Notes under the pieces: model-generated
Seen by the model: only the letters and a program-made list of their open reading frames with translations
Told to the model about the DNA's origin: nothing
Databases searched by the model: none
Shown here: piece by piece, positions 16,294-24,226 of the stretch
Layout: the number at the start of each line of letters is the position of its first letter
Numbering within the stretch: position 1 is the first letter of the stretch
Program-made: the position numbers and the translations under genes
Assembly: GCF_000478605.2 (NCBI RefSeq)
Contig: NZ_ASHX02000001.1
Location: forward strand, 6,360,957-6,424,956
Length of the DNA stretch: 64,000 bases
Reading direction: 5' to 3'
Origin: Streptomyces thermolilacinus SPC6
GTDB taxonomy: Bacteria > Actinomycetota > Actinomycetes > Streptomycetales > Streptomycetaceae

Positions 16294-18492
16294 GTGAACG
16301 GCGCCGACCTGCCCCGGGCGGCCAGGGACCTCGACGCGGAGCTCGCCGAGACGATGCGCCGCACCGGTGCGACCGTGGGTGCCTTCTACCTGCTGCTCCC
16401 TGACCGCGACCTGCTCCAGCTGGCCGTGGTCGGCGGTGTGCCCTCCGACATCGCCGCCCCCTGGTCACGGGTCGCGCTGGCCTCCCCGGCGCCGGTGTCC
16501 GACGCCGTGCGGCAGCGGCGGATGGTGTGGGTCGGCGACCACGCGGAGATGACGCGCCGCTACCCCCGCTCGGCGCTGGCCCTGCCGTACCCGCTGGCGC
16601 TCGCGGCCGTCCCGGTCGACGGGAAACGCCTCTGGGGCGTCCTGCTGCTGATGTGGCCCGGCAGCCATCCGCCCCGCACGACCCGCCGCGAGCGCTCCAA
16701 CCTCGCCTCCAGCAGCCGACGGCTCGCCCGGCTGCTCGACGAGGCAGCCGACGCGGGCCACCCCCTGGCCGCGCCGGACACCCCACGGGTCCTGGGCGCC
16801 GGGGACATCCGCCGTTCCGCCGACCCGCAGCCCGCCATGGCCGCCGCCGACTTCGCCGAGCGGCTGCCCGAGGGCGGCTGCGCCCTCGACCTCCAGGGCC
16901 GCGTCACCTACGTCACCAGCAAGGGCGCCGCCCTGCTCGGCGCGGAACCGCAGGCGCTGCTCGGCACCTTCCCGTGGCAGTCGCTGCCGTGGCTCGGCGA
17001 CCCGGTGTACGAGGACCGCTACCGCGCCGCCATCATCAGCCGCCGCCCCGTGGCGTTCACCGCCTGCCGCCCGCCCGACCGCTGGCTGGACTTCCGGCTC
17101 TACCCCGACGCGAGCGGCGTCAGCGTCCGCGTCACGCCCGCCGGAGGCCGCGGCCGCGGCACGTGGCCCCCGGAACCCGACCGGCAGGGCTCCGGCGCAC
17201 CCGCCCGGGTCGGCCAGCTGTACCAGCTCCTGCACCTGGCCGCCGCCCTCACCGAAACCGTCGGCGTGCAGGACGTCGTGGACCTGATCGCGGACCAGAT
17301 CATGCCCGCGTTCGGAGCGCAGGGCCTCGTCCTGTCCACCGCCGAGTCCGGCAGGCTGCGCATCACCGGTTCGCGCGGCTACCCCCCGGAGGCCATCGAA
17401 CGCCTCGACGGGCTGCCGCTCGACACCCGCTTCACCCCGGCCGGCCAGGCACTGACCACCGGCGTGCCGTCCTTCTTCAGCCACCCCGAGGAGATGGCGC
17501 GGATCTACCCGGAGGCGCCCCACATCAGCGGCAAGCAGGCATGGGCGTTCCTGCCCCTGATCGTCTCCGGACGCCCGGTCGGCATCTGCGTCCTCACCTA
17601 CGACCGGCCCCACGCCTTCCCCGCCGAGGAACGCGCCGTCCTCACCTCACTGGCCGGCCTGATCGCCCAGGCGCTCGACCGGGCCCGGCTCTACGACGCC
17701 AAACACCAGCTCGCCCACGGCCTCCAGCAGGCGCTGCTGCCGCACCGGCTGCCGACCGCCCCGGGCCTGCGCGTCGCCGCCCGCTACCTCCCGGCCACCC
17801 GGGGCATGGACATCGGCGGCGACTTCTACGACATGGTGCGCATCGACGAGACGAGGGTCGCCGCGGTCATCGGGGACGTCCAGGGCCACAACGTCGCCGC
17901 CGCGGCGCTGATGGGCCAGGTCCGCACCGCCGTCCACACCCACGCCACGGCGGACGCGGCCCCCGACGAGGTCCTCGCCCGCACCAACCGGCTCCTGGTG
18001 GACCTCGACCCCGGCCTGTTCACCACCTGCCTGTACGCCGACCTCGACCTGGAGCACGGCCGCGCACGGCTGGTCAGCGCCGGCCACCCGCCGCCGCTGC
18101 TGCGCCACGCCGACGGCCGGGCCCTGCGCCTCGACGTGCCGCCGGGTCCGGTGCTGGGGGTCGACGCGGACGCCGCGTACCCGGTGACCGAGCTGGACCT
18201 GCCCCTCGACGCGGTGCTGATCCTGTACACGGACGGGCTGGTCGAGAAGGCCGGCACGGACATCGAGCACGCCATCGACCACCTGGCGGGACGCCTCGCC
18301 ACCTGGAGCGCCGAGGACCCCGAACGGCTGCTGGAGCTCCTCCTGGACCACGCGGGGCCGGCGGAGCGGCGTACCGACGACATCGCCCTGCTGCTGGTCC
18401 AGCGCGTCCGGCGCGCACCGGACACCCGAGAAGCCCCCGAGACGCCGAAGGCCCCCGCCCCGCCGGGAGACCCGGACGGGGCGGGGGAGTAG
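16294..18492 (+). CDS. SpoIIE/RsbU-type serine phosphatase with GAF-PAS-GAF sensors
   Basis: 732 residues. Order: GAF-like domain (about 20-150; GATVGAFYLLLPDRDLLQLAVV), PAS-like domain (about 180-285; CALDLQGRVTYVTSKGAALLG), GAF domain (about 315-470; VVDLIADQIMPAFGAQGLVL), and a PP2C SpoIIE domain (about 485-710) with metal-binding motifs GGDFYDM, IGDVQGHN and YTDGLVE intact. The catalytic domain should dephosphorylate STAS anti-anti-sigma proteins, releasing sigma factors from RsbW-type kinases. The RsbV-like gene at 18511 is convergent and the nearest candidate substrate; the MEDS-STAS protein is another. Pro-rich C-terminal tail. A hairpin overlaps the stop codon. Confidence 0.88.
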   Translation: MNGADLPRAARDLDAELAETMRRTGATVGAFYLLLPDRDLLQLAVVGGVPSDIAAPWSRVALASPAPVSDAVRQRRMVWVGDHAEMTRRYPRSALALPYPLALAAVPVDGKRLWGVLLLMWPGSHPPRTTRRERSNLASSSRRLARLLDEAADAGHPLAAPDTPRVLGAGDIRRSADPQPAMAAADFAERLPEGGCALDLQGRVTYVTSKGAALLGAEPQALLGTFPWQSLPWLGDPVYEDRYRAAIISRRPVAFTACRPPDRWLDFRLYPDASGVSVRVTPAGGRGRGTWPPEPDRQGSGAPARVGQLYQLLHLAAALTETVGVQDVVDLIADQIMPAFGAQGLVLSTAESGRLRITGSRGYPPEAIERLDGLPLDTRFTPAGQALTTGVPSFFSHPEEMARIYPEAPHISGKQAWAFLPLIVSGRPVGICVLTYDRPHAFPAEERAVLTSLAGLIAQALDRARLYDAKHQLAHGLQQALLPHRLPTAPGLRVAARYLPATRGMDIGGDFYDMVRIDETRVAAVIGDVQGHNVAAAALMGQVRTAVHTHATADAAPDEVLARTNRLLVDLDPGLFTTCLYADLDLEHGRARLVSAGHPPPLLRHADGRALRLDVPPGPVLGVDADAAYPVTELDLPLDAVLILYTDGLVEKAGTDIEHAIDHLAGRLATWSAEDPERLLELLLDHAGPAERRTDDIALLLVQRVRRAPDTREAPETPKAPAPPGDPDGAGE
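18452..18487. terminator. Bidirectional terminator overlapping the phosphatase stop
   Basis: 11-bp perfect stem CCCCCGCCCCG (18452-18462) / CGGGGCGGGGG (18477-18487) lies inside the last codons of the phosphatase gene. It also lies 24 bases after the convergent STAS gene, so it can serve both. Confidence 0.65.
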
Positions 18493-18510
18493 ACGTACGG
18501 GAGCAGGGGG

Positions 18511-18888
18511 TCAGGCGGCGAGGGCCTGGCTCAGTGTGGGGCGGCAGTCGATCACGGTGTCGAGGCCGACCAGCTGCAGGGTGCGCAGCACGTGCTCGGT
18601 GGGGGCCGCCAGCCGCAGCCAGCCGCCCGACGCGGACAGGGCGTGGTGCGCGGCGATGAAGACGTTGATGCCGCTCGAGTCCATGAAGGTCACCCGGTCC
18701 AGGTCCACCACGGTCCGGGCCGTCGTGGGCCCGGCCACCGCCAGAGCCTCCTGGAGCCGGTCACCGGTGTGGAAGTCGATCTCCCCGGCGAGCGTCAGCA
18801 CGCGGATACCGTCCGTGACGGTGGAGGTGATCGAGAGCCGCTCCGGCGGTTCGCTCTGCCCGGGGTCCGCCATTCTTCCTTCAGCCAT
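18511..18888 (-). CDS. STAS-domain anti-sigma factor antagonist (RsbV/BldG-like)
   Basis: 125 residues, a single STAS domain. The phosphorylation motif FMDSSGINVF is canonical, so an RsbW-type kinase can phosphorylate it and the PP2C phosphatase encoded opposite can reactivate it. The EIDFHTGDRLQEAL and LRLAAPTEHVLRTLQLVGLD segments are typical. The longest start is ATG 18888 (MAEGRMADPGQ); ATG 18873 is equally possible. Convergent with the phosphatase gene and divergent from the kinase gene at 19049, making a compact phosphatase/antagonist/kinase trio. Confidence 0.9.
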   Translation of the reverse strand: MAEGRMADPGQSEPPERLSITSTVTDGIRVLTLAGEIDFHTGDRLQEALAVAGPTTARTVVDLDRVTFMDSSGINVFIAAHHALSASGGWLRLAAPTEHVLRTLQLVGLDTVIDCRPTLSQALAA

Positions 18889-19048
18889 GCAGGTGATGGT
18901 GGCACACTCATGCCCCGGTCCGCGGCCCCCACCCCTCCGGTTTCAGGTCGCACGCCGGTGTGACGGAGGCGACATGTACGTCGGGGGCGTGAGTCGGGGG
19001 GCCGTGGGTAGACGCGGGCAGTTGACCGGGGTAAGTGGAGGCGAACGG

Positions 19049-19522
19049 ATGGAACCATCGCCCTTGGACGAGGACCACACCGTGCCGAACGCGCAGCGCA
19101 TCGACACGACGGTGGCTCTGGAGGGGGACGGGGCGTGCATCGCGCGCGCCCGTGACCTGGCCGCCGAGTTCCTGGCCCGCGTACAGGCGGAGGAGGGGCT
19201 GCCGGTGTCCGAGCGGGCCGTGCACATCACGCAGCTCGTGGTGAGCGAGCTGGTGACGAACGCCTGCAAGTACGCTCCGGGACCCGTACTGATGGACCTG
19301 CGGATCACCGGCGACCTCGTCGAGGTGGCCGTGTGGGACTCCGACCCGGTGCTGCCGGTCGCCAAGGCCGCGGACGCCGGGCGGGTGGGGCAGCACGGGC
19401 TGGAGATCGTGATGGCGCTCGTGCAGGGCTTCGAGACGCAGCGCGAACCGGTCGGCAAGCGCGTCATCGCCCGCATCCCCCTGCTGGACGACGGCCGGGC
19501 CACACCGCCGTCGGCGCTCTGA
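19049..19522 (+). CDS. RsbW-type anti-sigma factor / serine kinase
   Basis: 157-residue HATPase_c_2 protein. The N-box ELVTNACKYAPG, a VWDSDP segment and a glycine lid GQHGLEIVM are all present. It should phosphorylate a STAS antagonist and bind a SigB/SigF-type sigma factor. The chosen ATG has GTGGAGGCG 9-15 bases upstream. The gene starts 160 bases from the divergent STAS gene at 18511, the most likely partner; the sigma factor at 9220-10071 is a candidate target by proximity only. Confidence 0.87.
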   Translation: MEPSPLDEDHTVPNAQRIDTTVALEGDGACIARARDLAAEFLARVQAEEGLPVSERAVHITQLVVSELVTNACKYAPGPVLMDLRITGDLVEVAVWDSDPVLPVAKAADAGRVGQHGLEIVMALVQGFETQREPVGKRVIARIPLLDDGRATPPSAL

Positions 19523-19577
19523 ACAGCGCCGAGTCCTCGGCGGTGGTGTCCAGGAGGCCGGGAGAACGACACGGAGA

Positions 19578-19611
19578 GGCCCCGCCACCGTGTCAGGGGG
19601 GTGGCGGGGCC
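19578..19611. terminator. Bidirectional terminator
   Basis: Perfect 12-bp stem GGCCCCGCCACC (19578-19589) / GGTGGCGGGGCC (19600-19611) between the convergent kinase and DUF5133 genes. Confidence 0.8.
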
Positions 19612-19631
19612 GGTCGGCGGGGCGGGGGACG

Positions 19632-19880
19632 TCAGGCCGCGAGTTCGGCGCTGCCGGCCGCGAGCCCGGCATCGGAGGTCGTACCGGTCGGCGAGGCGAG
19701 GAGCGCGTCGGCCGTCGCCAGCGCGTCCTCGATGCGGGTGGTCCCGGTGGCGACGCACAGGGTGTACGTCACGTCCTCCAGGCGCTGTTCCAGCCCCTGC
19801 TCGCCACGGCACTGGGCGATGCGCAGGTCGGCGTAGCGAGCGAGCAGGGAACGCAGGTAATGGGGGTCGGGTATCAGCAC
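19632..19880 (-). CDS. DUF5133-family protein
   Basis: 82 residues. It begins MLIPDPHYLRSLLARYADLR, then RLEDVTYTLCVATGTTRIEDALATADALLA. The DVxYTLCV-TGT core is the hallmark of DUF5133, a small actinobacterial family of unknown function found in many copies in Streptomyces, often near stress or secondary-metabolism genes. No membrane segment. Convergent with the RsbW-type kinase. Confidence 0.8.
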   Translation of the reverse strand: MLIPDPHYLRSLLARYADLRIAQCRGEQGLEQRLEDVTYTLCVATGTTRIEDALATADALLASPTGTTSDAGLAAGSAELAA

Positions 19881-20250
19881 GGCGCAGCCCTTCGTCGGTC
19901 AGCCAGTGCCGCGCGCCTACCCAGCCGCCGATCACCCATGCCTGTGAACTGGCTCGCATCCGCGAAGCGTTCCGCGGAGTCCGGTCAGCTCGGGCGGCGC
20001 GGCGGCAGGCCGGTCGTCGAAGCCCGGTACGCACGCGCCGACGTGAGGCCGGACGGCCGTGACGAGGTGCGGGCATGGTCCGGCGAGTACCCGCCCGGCA
20101 ACGGCGCCGGACAGCGGGTGCCGCCCCTCGGCGGCGGGGACGTGCGGATGCGGGGCGCCGCCCCCGTATCCGCGGCGACAGCGCGAACGAGGTCTCGGTG
20201 AGCCCGCCGGCGTCCCGTATGAGGGTCCGCGCTGCGGGTAGACGGGCGGC
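19881..20250. other. Intergenic region, no gene seen
   Basis: Short reading frames here lack ribosome sites and codon bias. Upstream region for DUF5133 (left) and the membrane protein (right). Confidence 0.5.
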
Positions 20251-20622
20251 ATGCCTGAGTCAGCCGAGAACGTGCTCGCCGTGGTGGTCGAGGAAGCGAT
20301 GAACGTACGGGAGGAGCTGGGTGGCGCGGTGGCGGAGGCGGTCGGAGGGACCCGCAGCGGACTGTCCGCCCTCGCGGCGGGCGGCGCCTGCGGCCTGCTC
20401 GCGGCGCTCATGGGACACGCGGCGCTCCAGGAGCGGCTGGCCCGCGCCTGGTCGCCGGAAGCCGCGGCGGCGGCGCTCGCCCTCACGTACGCCACGAGCG
20501 CCACGGCGCTCGTCACGTACGGGAAGGCGAGGCTGCGCCGGGCGCGTGCGGCGTCCCGGGAGGCCCTGGACGTGTCCCGCGACGCGGTGGCGCGGACGGC
20601 GGACGAACTGGCGCACGGCTGA
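20251..20622 (+). CDS. Small membrane protein, holin superfamily III-like
   Basis: 123 residues. The amphipathic N-terminus (MPESAENVLAVVVEEAMNV...) is followed by two hydrophobic stretches (LSALAAGGACGLLAALMG and AAAALALTYATSATALVTYG), then a charged helical tail RLRRARAASREALD. This layout resembles the chromosomal phage-holin-like (holin superfamily III / Actinobacterial holin-X) proteins of Streptomyces, whose role is unclear. No phage genes are nearby. Ends 22 bases before a strong convergent terminator. Confidence 0.55.
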   Translation: MPESAENVLAVVVEEAMNVREELGGAVAEAVGGTRSGLSALAAGGACGLLAALMGHAALQERLARAWSPEAAAAALALTYATSATALVTYGKARLRRARAASREALDVSRDAVARTADELAHG

Positions 20623-20643
20623 GCGGCCTCCGCGACGACGCAC

Positions 20644-20681
20644 ACGGACGCCTCCCCGGGGATACCGGTGGAGGCGTCCGT
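20644..20681. terminator. Bidirectional terminator
   Basis: Perfect 12-bp stem ACGGACGCCTCC (20644-20655) / GGAGGCGTCCGT (20670-20681) between convergent genes at 20622 and 20713. Confidence 0.8.
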
Positions 20682-20712
20682 CGTGTGCGTGGGGCCCGGG
20701 GCGTGCGGCAGG

Positions 20713-21120
20713 TCAGCGCACCCAGACGTCGATGACCGGGGTGACGGCCCGCTTCCGGCTGTCCACCAGGCGCAGCTTGTTGTGGCCCTTCATGCCGAGC
20801 ATGACCCGCATGTTGTACATCGAGCGGGAGTTGGTGTTCATCGAGGCGGGCAGGCTGGTCCAGCCACGGCCGGCCACCTTCTGCTGGAGGGTGACCCGGC
20901 TGCCGGCGGGCACGCTCTTGGCGACGCCCCGGACACGGAACTGCTGCCAGGCGCGCACGGTCTTCATGGACGCGGTGGCCGAGCCTGCCGCCGGGGCCGT
21001 GGCGGCGGGCTTCTGCCGCGCCGGGGAGGGCGAGGCGACGGCGACCGCCGCACCGACCGAGCCGGCCACCACGGCCGCGGCGGCGATACCGGCACCCCAA
21101 ATACGTACGGACTGACGCAT
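20713..21120 (-). CDS. Small secreted protein with signal peptide
   Basis: 135 residues. The signal peptide spans residues 1 to about 30 (MRQSVRIWGAGIAAAAVV then AVAVA). An Ala/Pro-rich linker follows, then a beta-rich domain (RAWQQFRVRGVAKSVPAGSRVTL, QKVAGRGWTSLPASM, LRLVDSRKRAVTP). The pattern of QQKxxGRGWxSLP resembles secreted bacterial Ig-like/Ig-fold repeats that bind or decorate the cell surface. No catalytic motif. Function unknown. Confidence 0.65.
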   Translation of the reverse strand: MRQSVRIWGAGIAAAAVVAGSVGAAVAVASPSPARQKPAATAPAAGSATASMKTVRAWQQFRVRGVAKSVPAGSRVTLQQKVAGRGWTSLPASMNTNSRSMYNMRVMLGMKGHNKLRLVDSRKRAVTPVIDVWVR

Positions 21121-21320
21121 GCTGTGTCTCCCAGGAGAAGAAGGGGGGAACGCTTCACCGGAAACGTAAGCGCATCAGGCGATAACCGGATAATTCGACA
21201 CGACGCAAAGCGTGTGGTGTACCCCGTCCAGCCGTGCCGTCCCTCCCGCGAGGAGCGCGAGGGGGCCTGCCGCAGGCGGCGCCGAGTGGAGATGTCAGTG
21301 CCACGGGCTACGTTGCGGGC

Positions 21321-22105
21321 ATGTCCTTCGCCCTGCCCGCCGACCTGCCTCCCGGACGCTTCGTCTCCCGCGAGGCCGTATCTGTGTGGGTATCCGACGA
21401 CTTCCCGCGAGACGTCGAGGGGTTGTGGCGCCGCCTGCTCGGGGAGACGGGGGAGTCCGGCCTGGTGCCGCTCCTGTGCCGGCCCGATGTCCTGGGCACA
21501 GCGCTCGGCCCGGACCGCGTCGATGCCGTCCGCCTCGAGGAGACGCTCGCCGCGGACTTCGCCGAGTACCGCCGCAAACGGCTGCCGTTCTGGACGGACC
21601 CGACGCCCGTACCGGTACCCGAAGGGGTCGAGCCGTGGCCGCACGACCCCGGCCCGTCCTTCACCCGGTGGCCGGGTCTGGCGCCGGGGATGCCCGCCCT
21701 GCCCGGAGGCCCGACGCCCGAGGAGGCCGCGTTCAGGGTGCTGACGAGCCTCGTCGATGCGGGGCTGCCCGATCCGGACGCGTGCCGGCTCGTTCTCGTC
21801 CCGGCACGGCGCACCAGCGACGCCCTGGCGCTGCTCGGCTGGTCCTCCGAGGCGCCGCAGGCGTTGTTGTGCGCGCTCCTGAGGAGCTGGGAGGACCGCT
21901 TCGGCGCCCGCCTGGTGGCGGTGGTCGGCAGCGAGCTGCACGTCTCGGTCGCGCGGCCTCCCGTGACGGCGGAGCACACGGCCCTGCTCGCATTGGAGCA
22001 CGTGCTCTCGACCGCCGACAACATCGTCGACGACCCGCCCACGCCGTTCCCCGAGTACGCCGCCGGTCTGGTGGGCCGGACCGGTGGTCGTTCTGGTGGG
22101 ACTGA
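21321..22105 (+). pseudogene. DUF4253 protein with a C-terminal frameshift
   Basis: About 260 residues. The N-terminus MSFALPADLPPGRFVSREAV, the central EEAAFRVLTSL and PDACRLVLVPARRTSDALALLGW, and the C-terminal EHTALLALEHVLSTADNI match DUF4253, a family of unknown function. Members end in YAxxLVGxxxWSFWWD. Here the frame reads YAAGLVGRTGG and runs on to 22274, while the expected WSFWWD plus stop (22085-22105) lies one base out of phase. A single missing base near 22083 explains it. The gene is otherwise well preserved, so this is either a recent mutation or a sequencing error. If the long frame is real the protein has an unrelated 60-residue tail. Confidence 0.7.
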
Positions 22106-22195
22106 GGCACGCGCGTCCCCGTCCCGCCCGGCCGACGGCGACCGGCCCCGCGCGGAGAAAGCCCCGCCTCATGCTCGGCCGCACCCTGGAGCGCG

Positions 22196-22936
22196 TCAGG
22201 CTCTCCCGACGGCCGACGCCCGGCTGAAGGCGATGCGGACGAGAGCGGCGTTCCCGTCGACGCGGCGGCCCTGAGGGTCCGTGAGGGTGTCCTCCAGGCC
22301 GATCCGCGTCTCCAGGCCCAGGGCCAGGGCCCTGTCCAGTACGGGCCAGGTGCTCTCGTCCTCCCCGTGGAGCAGGATCGGTACGCGGGCCTGCGCCCGG
22401 GCCAGCAGCTCAAGGACCCGGTCGGCGGTCGACAGGGCCTCCGCAGGCGGGAGTCCGATCATCTCCACCAGGACGCGGAGGCACGACGCGGCGTAGGGGC
22501 CGGCGAGCAGCCGGGCGGCGTCCTCCTCCGACCACACACCCGCCTCCACCCCGACCCCCCACCCCGTCAGCACCTCGGTCAGCTTCTCGAAGCCCGGCTC
22601 GCCGACGTTGACGGAGGCGAAGTCGGGGCGGACGGTCATCGCGCCCCACGCCTCGACCGCGGCCTGCCGCGCCCCGGCGTCCCCCTCGCACATCCACAGA
22701 CCCGTGGACACCCCGACCGGAAGCCCCGGGCAGGCCCGGCGGACCGCCCGTACGGCGTCCTCCACGACCGCGACGTCCAGGCTCTCCCGGCCCGCCGCGT
22801 CGCGGGGGTGCAGATGCACACTGCGGGCTCCGGCGGCCCGTGCCGCTCTCGCCTCGGCCGCCAACCGGGATGGTGTGACGGGGACTTCAGGGTGCTCATC
22901 GACGGTTCGCCCGCCGTTCAGACACGCTTGGATCAC
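22196..22936 (-). CDS. BKACE-family enzyme (beta-keto acid cleavage, DUF849)
   Basis: 246 residues from GTG 22936 (VIQACLNGG). It condenses a beta-keto acid with acetyl-CoA in a Zn-dependent reaction in characterised members (Kce). Metal-binding histidines are in SVHLHPRD and the matching acidic ligand in RIGLEDTL; GVSTGLW and SVNVGEPGFE line the barrel. It is about 30 residues shorter than usual BKACE proteins, mainly at the N-terminus and inner loops, so substrate range cannot be guessed. It lies 150 bases downstream of a MerR-type gene on the same strand. Confidence 0.75.
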   Translation of the reverse strand: MIQACLNGGRTVDEHPEVPVTPSRLAAEARAARAAGARSVHLHPRDAAGRESLDVAVVEDAVRAVRRACPGLPVGVSTGLWMCEGDAGARQAAVEAWGAMTVRPDFASVNVGEPGFEKLTEVLTGWGVGVEAGVWSEEDAARLLAGPYAASCLRVLVEMIGLPPAEALSTADRVLELLARAQARVPILLHGEDESTWPVLDRALALGLETRIGLEDTLTDPQGRRVDGNAALVRIAFSRASAVGRA

Positions 22937-23086
22937 TCGACGATCCTGCCACGACGCCGTGCGTGACGAGCGACACCCGCTCGCCCTTGACGCCGGACGG
23001 CCCCGACACCGGCCCGCCTTCGATGCGCGCTCGCCCCCCAAAGAAGGGCCGCGCGTGTACCGGCAGGGGCCGGTGGCGCCGAGGGG

Positions 23087-23995
23087 TCAGGCGTGCGCGC
23101 GCAGGGCGGCGATCGTCCATTCGAACGCCGGGACCTGCGGCGGGGTGGGCGGACGGCCGTTGAGGATGCCCAGCAGCTGCCAGTACCGCTCGACCCGGCG
23201 ATCGGTGAAGGTCGCCAGCGTGTCGGCCAGGCGGAGGCGCTCGGCGGGCGGCACGTCACCGTCGAGTACGAGACTCAGGATCTCCCCGCCCCGCGCGGAC
23301 TCCGGCGGCACCCCGTCCCGCACGGCCCGGCCCGCGTGCTCCCCGACCCGCGCCGGGTCCGGCCCCCGCGGCTCGTCCGCCGGGCGCGCCCCGGCCACCG
23401 CCATCTCGCGGGTGCGCCGGCGGAAGTCCTCGTCGCCGAGGAGCCCGACCAGCTCCACCCACGCCTCCTCCTGCTCGGGCGTGGGGTCGGCGGGCAGTTG
23501 CGCGGGCAGCGTGCGCATGGCCTGGGCGATGGGGGCGCCCGGTCCGTCGGCCCCGGTGCCGTCGAAGGTCTCCCGTACGTAGGCGTCGATGACGCGCTGC
23601 CGCTCCTCGGCGGTCATGCGGGCCAGTTCGTGCATGAGTCTCATCTCCTCGGTCGTACTTCCCTGACGAGCGACGTGCCGCAGCACCGCGCGCCGTACCT
23701 GGAGCGTGCGGATCTCCGCCTCCACGGCACGCAGGTGCGCCTCGGCCACGTCCCGCACGGTGGTCTGCCCGCGCAGTACGCGCCGTACGGCGTCCAGGTC
23801 CAGGCCCAGTTCCCGCAAGGTGCGCACCAGGTCGAGACGGGCGGCGGCCGCGTTGTCGTACAGGCGGTAGCCGCCCGCCGACCGCCCGGCCGGCACGAGG
23901 ACGCCGCAGTCGGACCAGAAGCGGATCGTGCGTACGGGCAGGCCGGTGCGGCGCGCCAGCTCACCGATGGTGAACAGCTCCGTGTCGTCGCTCAC
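23087..23995 (-). CDS. MerR-family transcriptional regulator with large C-terminal domain
   Basis: 302 residues from GTG 23995 (VSDDTELF). The N-terminal MerR helix-turn-helix is clear (FTIGELARRTGLPVRTIRFWSDCGVL, then GGYRLYD and LDLVRTLRELGLDLDAVRRVL). A coiled dimerisation helix follows (RAVEAEIRTLQVRRAVLRH), then about 170 residues of helical effector region including EEMRLMHELARMTAEERQRVIDAYV and a PEQEEAWVELVGLL segment seen in the large MerR proteins of Streptomyces. No cysteine cluster, so an organic ligand is more likely than a metal. A dyad overlaps its own promoter region (24013-24027). Confidence 0.85.
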   Translation of the reverse strand: MSDDTELFTIGELARRTGLPVRTIRFWSDCGVLVPAGRSAGGYRLYDNAAAARLDLVRTLRELGLDLDAVRRVLRGQTTVRDVAEAHLRAVEAEIRTLQVRRAVLRHVARQGSTTEEMRLMHELARMTAEERQRVIDAYVRETFDGTGADGPGAPIAQAMRTLPAQLPADPTPEQEEAWVELVGLLGDEDFRRRTREMAVAGARPADEPRGPDPARVGEHAGRAVRDGVPPESARGGEILSLVLDGDVPPAERLRLADTLATFTDRRVERYWQLLGILNGRPPTPPQVPAFEWTIAALRAHA

Positions 23996-24012
23996 GGGGA
24001 CAACCCTCAACC

Positions 24013-24027
24013 CTCCAGTCGGTGGAG
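24013..24027 (-). promoter_or_regulatory. Candidate MerR autoregulatory operator
   Basis: CTCCA-N5-TGGAG dyad, flanked on the leftward strand by TTGAGT (rc of 24028-24033) as possible -35 and TTGAGG as poor -10. The placement between elements with a stretched spacer is the classic MerR-type promoter. Eighteen bases upstream of the GTG start. Confidence 0.45.
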
Positions 24028-24093
24028 ACTCAAGCCCATTGTTCGGGGTCCGCCGACGGCCCGGACAGCAGGGGGCGTACAGCGCGAGAAACA

Positions 24094-24115
24094 AAACAGG
24101 TCAATCAACCTGTTT
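24094..24115. promoter_or_regulatory. 22-bp AT-rich dyad resembling an autoregulatory element (ARE)
   Basis: AAACAGGT-CAATCA-ACCTGTTT is a perfect 8-bp inverted repeat in an unusually AT-rich patch between the divergent MerR gene and the broken ABC operon. Length and AAACAG...CTGTTT ends resemble the 22-bp sites bound by gamma-butyrolactone-receptor-type TetR proteins. Such a TetR gene lies downstream of the same operon (27639). Confidence 0.5.
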
Positions 24116-24226
24116 CTTTGGTACGTCCCCTCGCGGGCACTCAGGTCGTCGGCCAACATGCCTCCTTTCAAGGCATCGACGGAAAGTCAGGACGGGGGCG
24201 TGCGTCGATGGAAGGTGACGGGCGCG

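Noticed and set aside
16527..18659. 710-codon rightward frame overlapping the phosphatase gene
   Set aside because: Arg/Pro-rich frame-shadow of the SpoIIE-type gene, which holds all the conserved motifs in the other frame.
20251..20622. Phage holin as evidence of a prophage
   Set aside because: Only a two-helix pattern; no lysin, terminase or structural phage genes are near, and such proteins are chromosomal in many Streptomyces.
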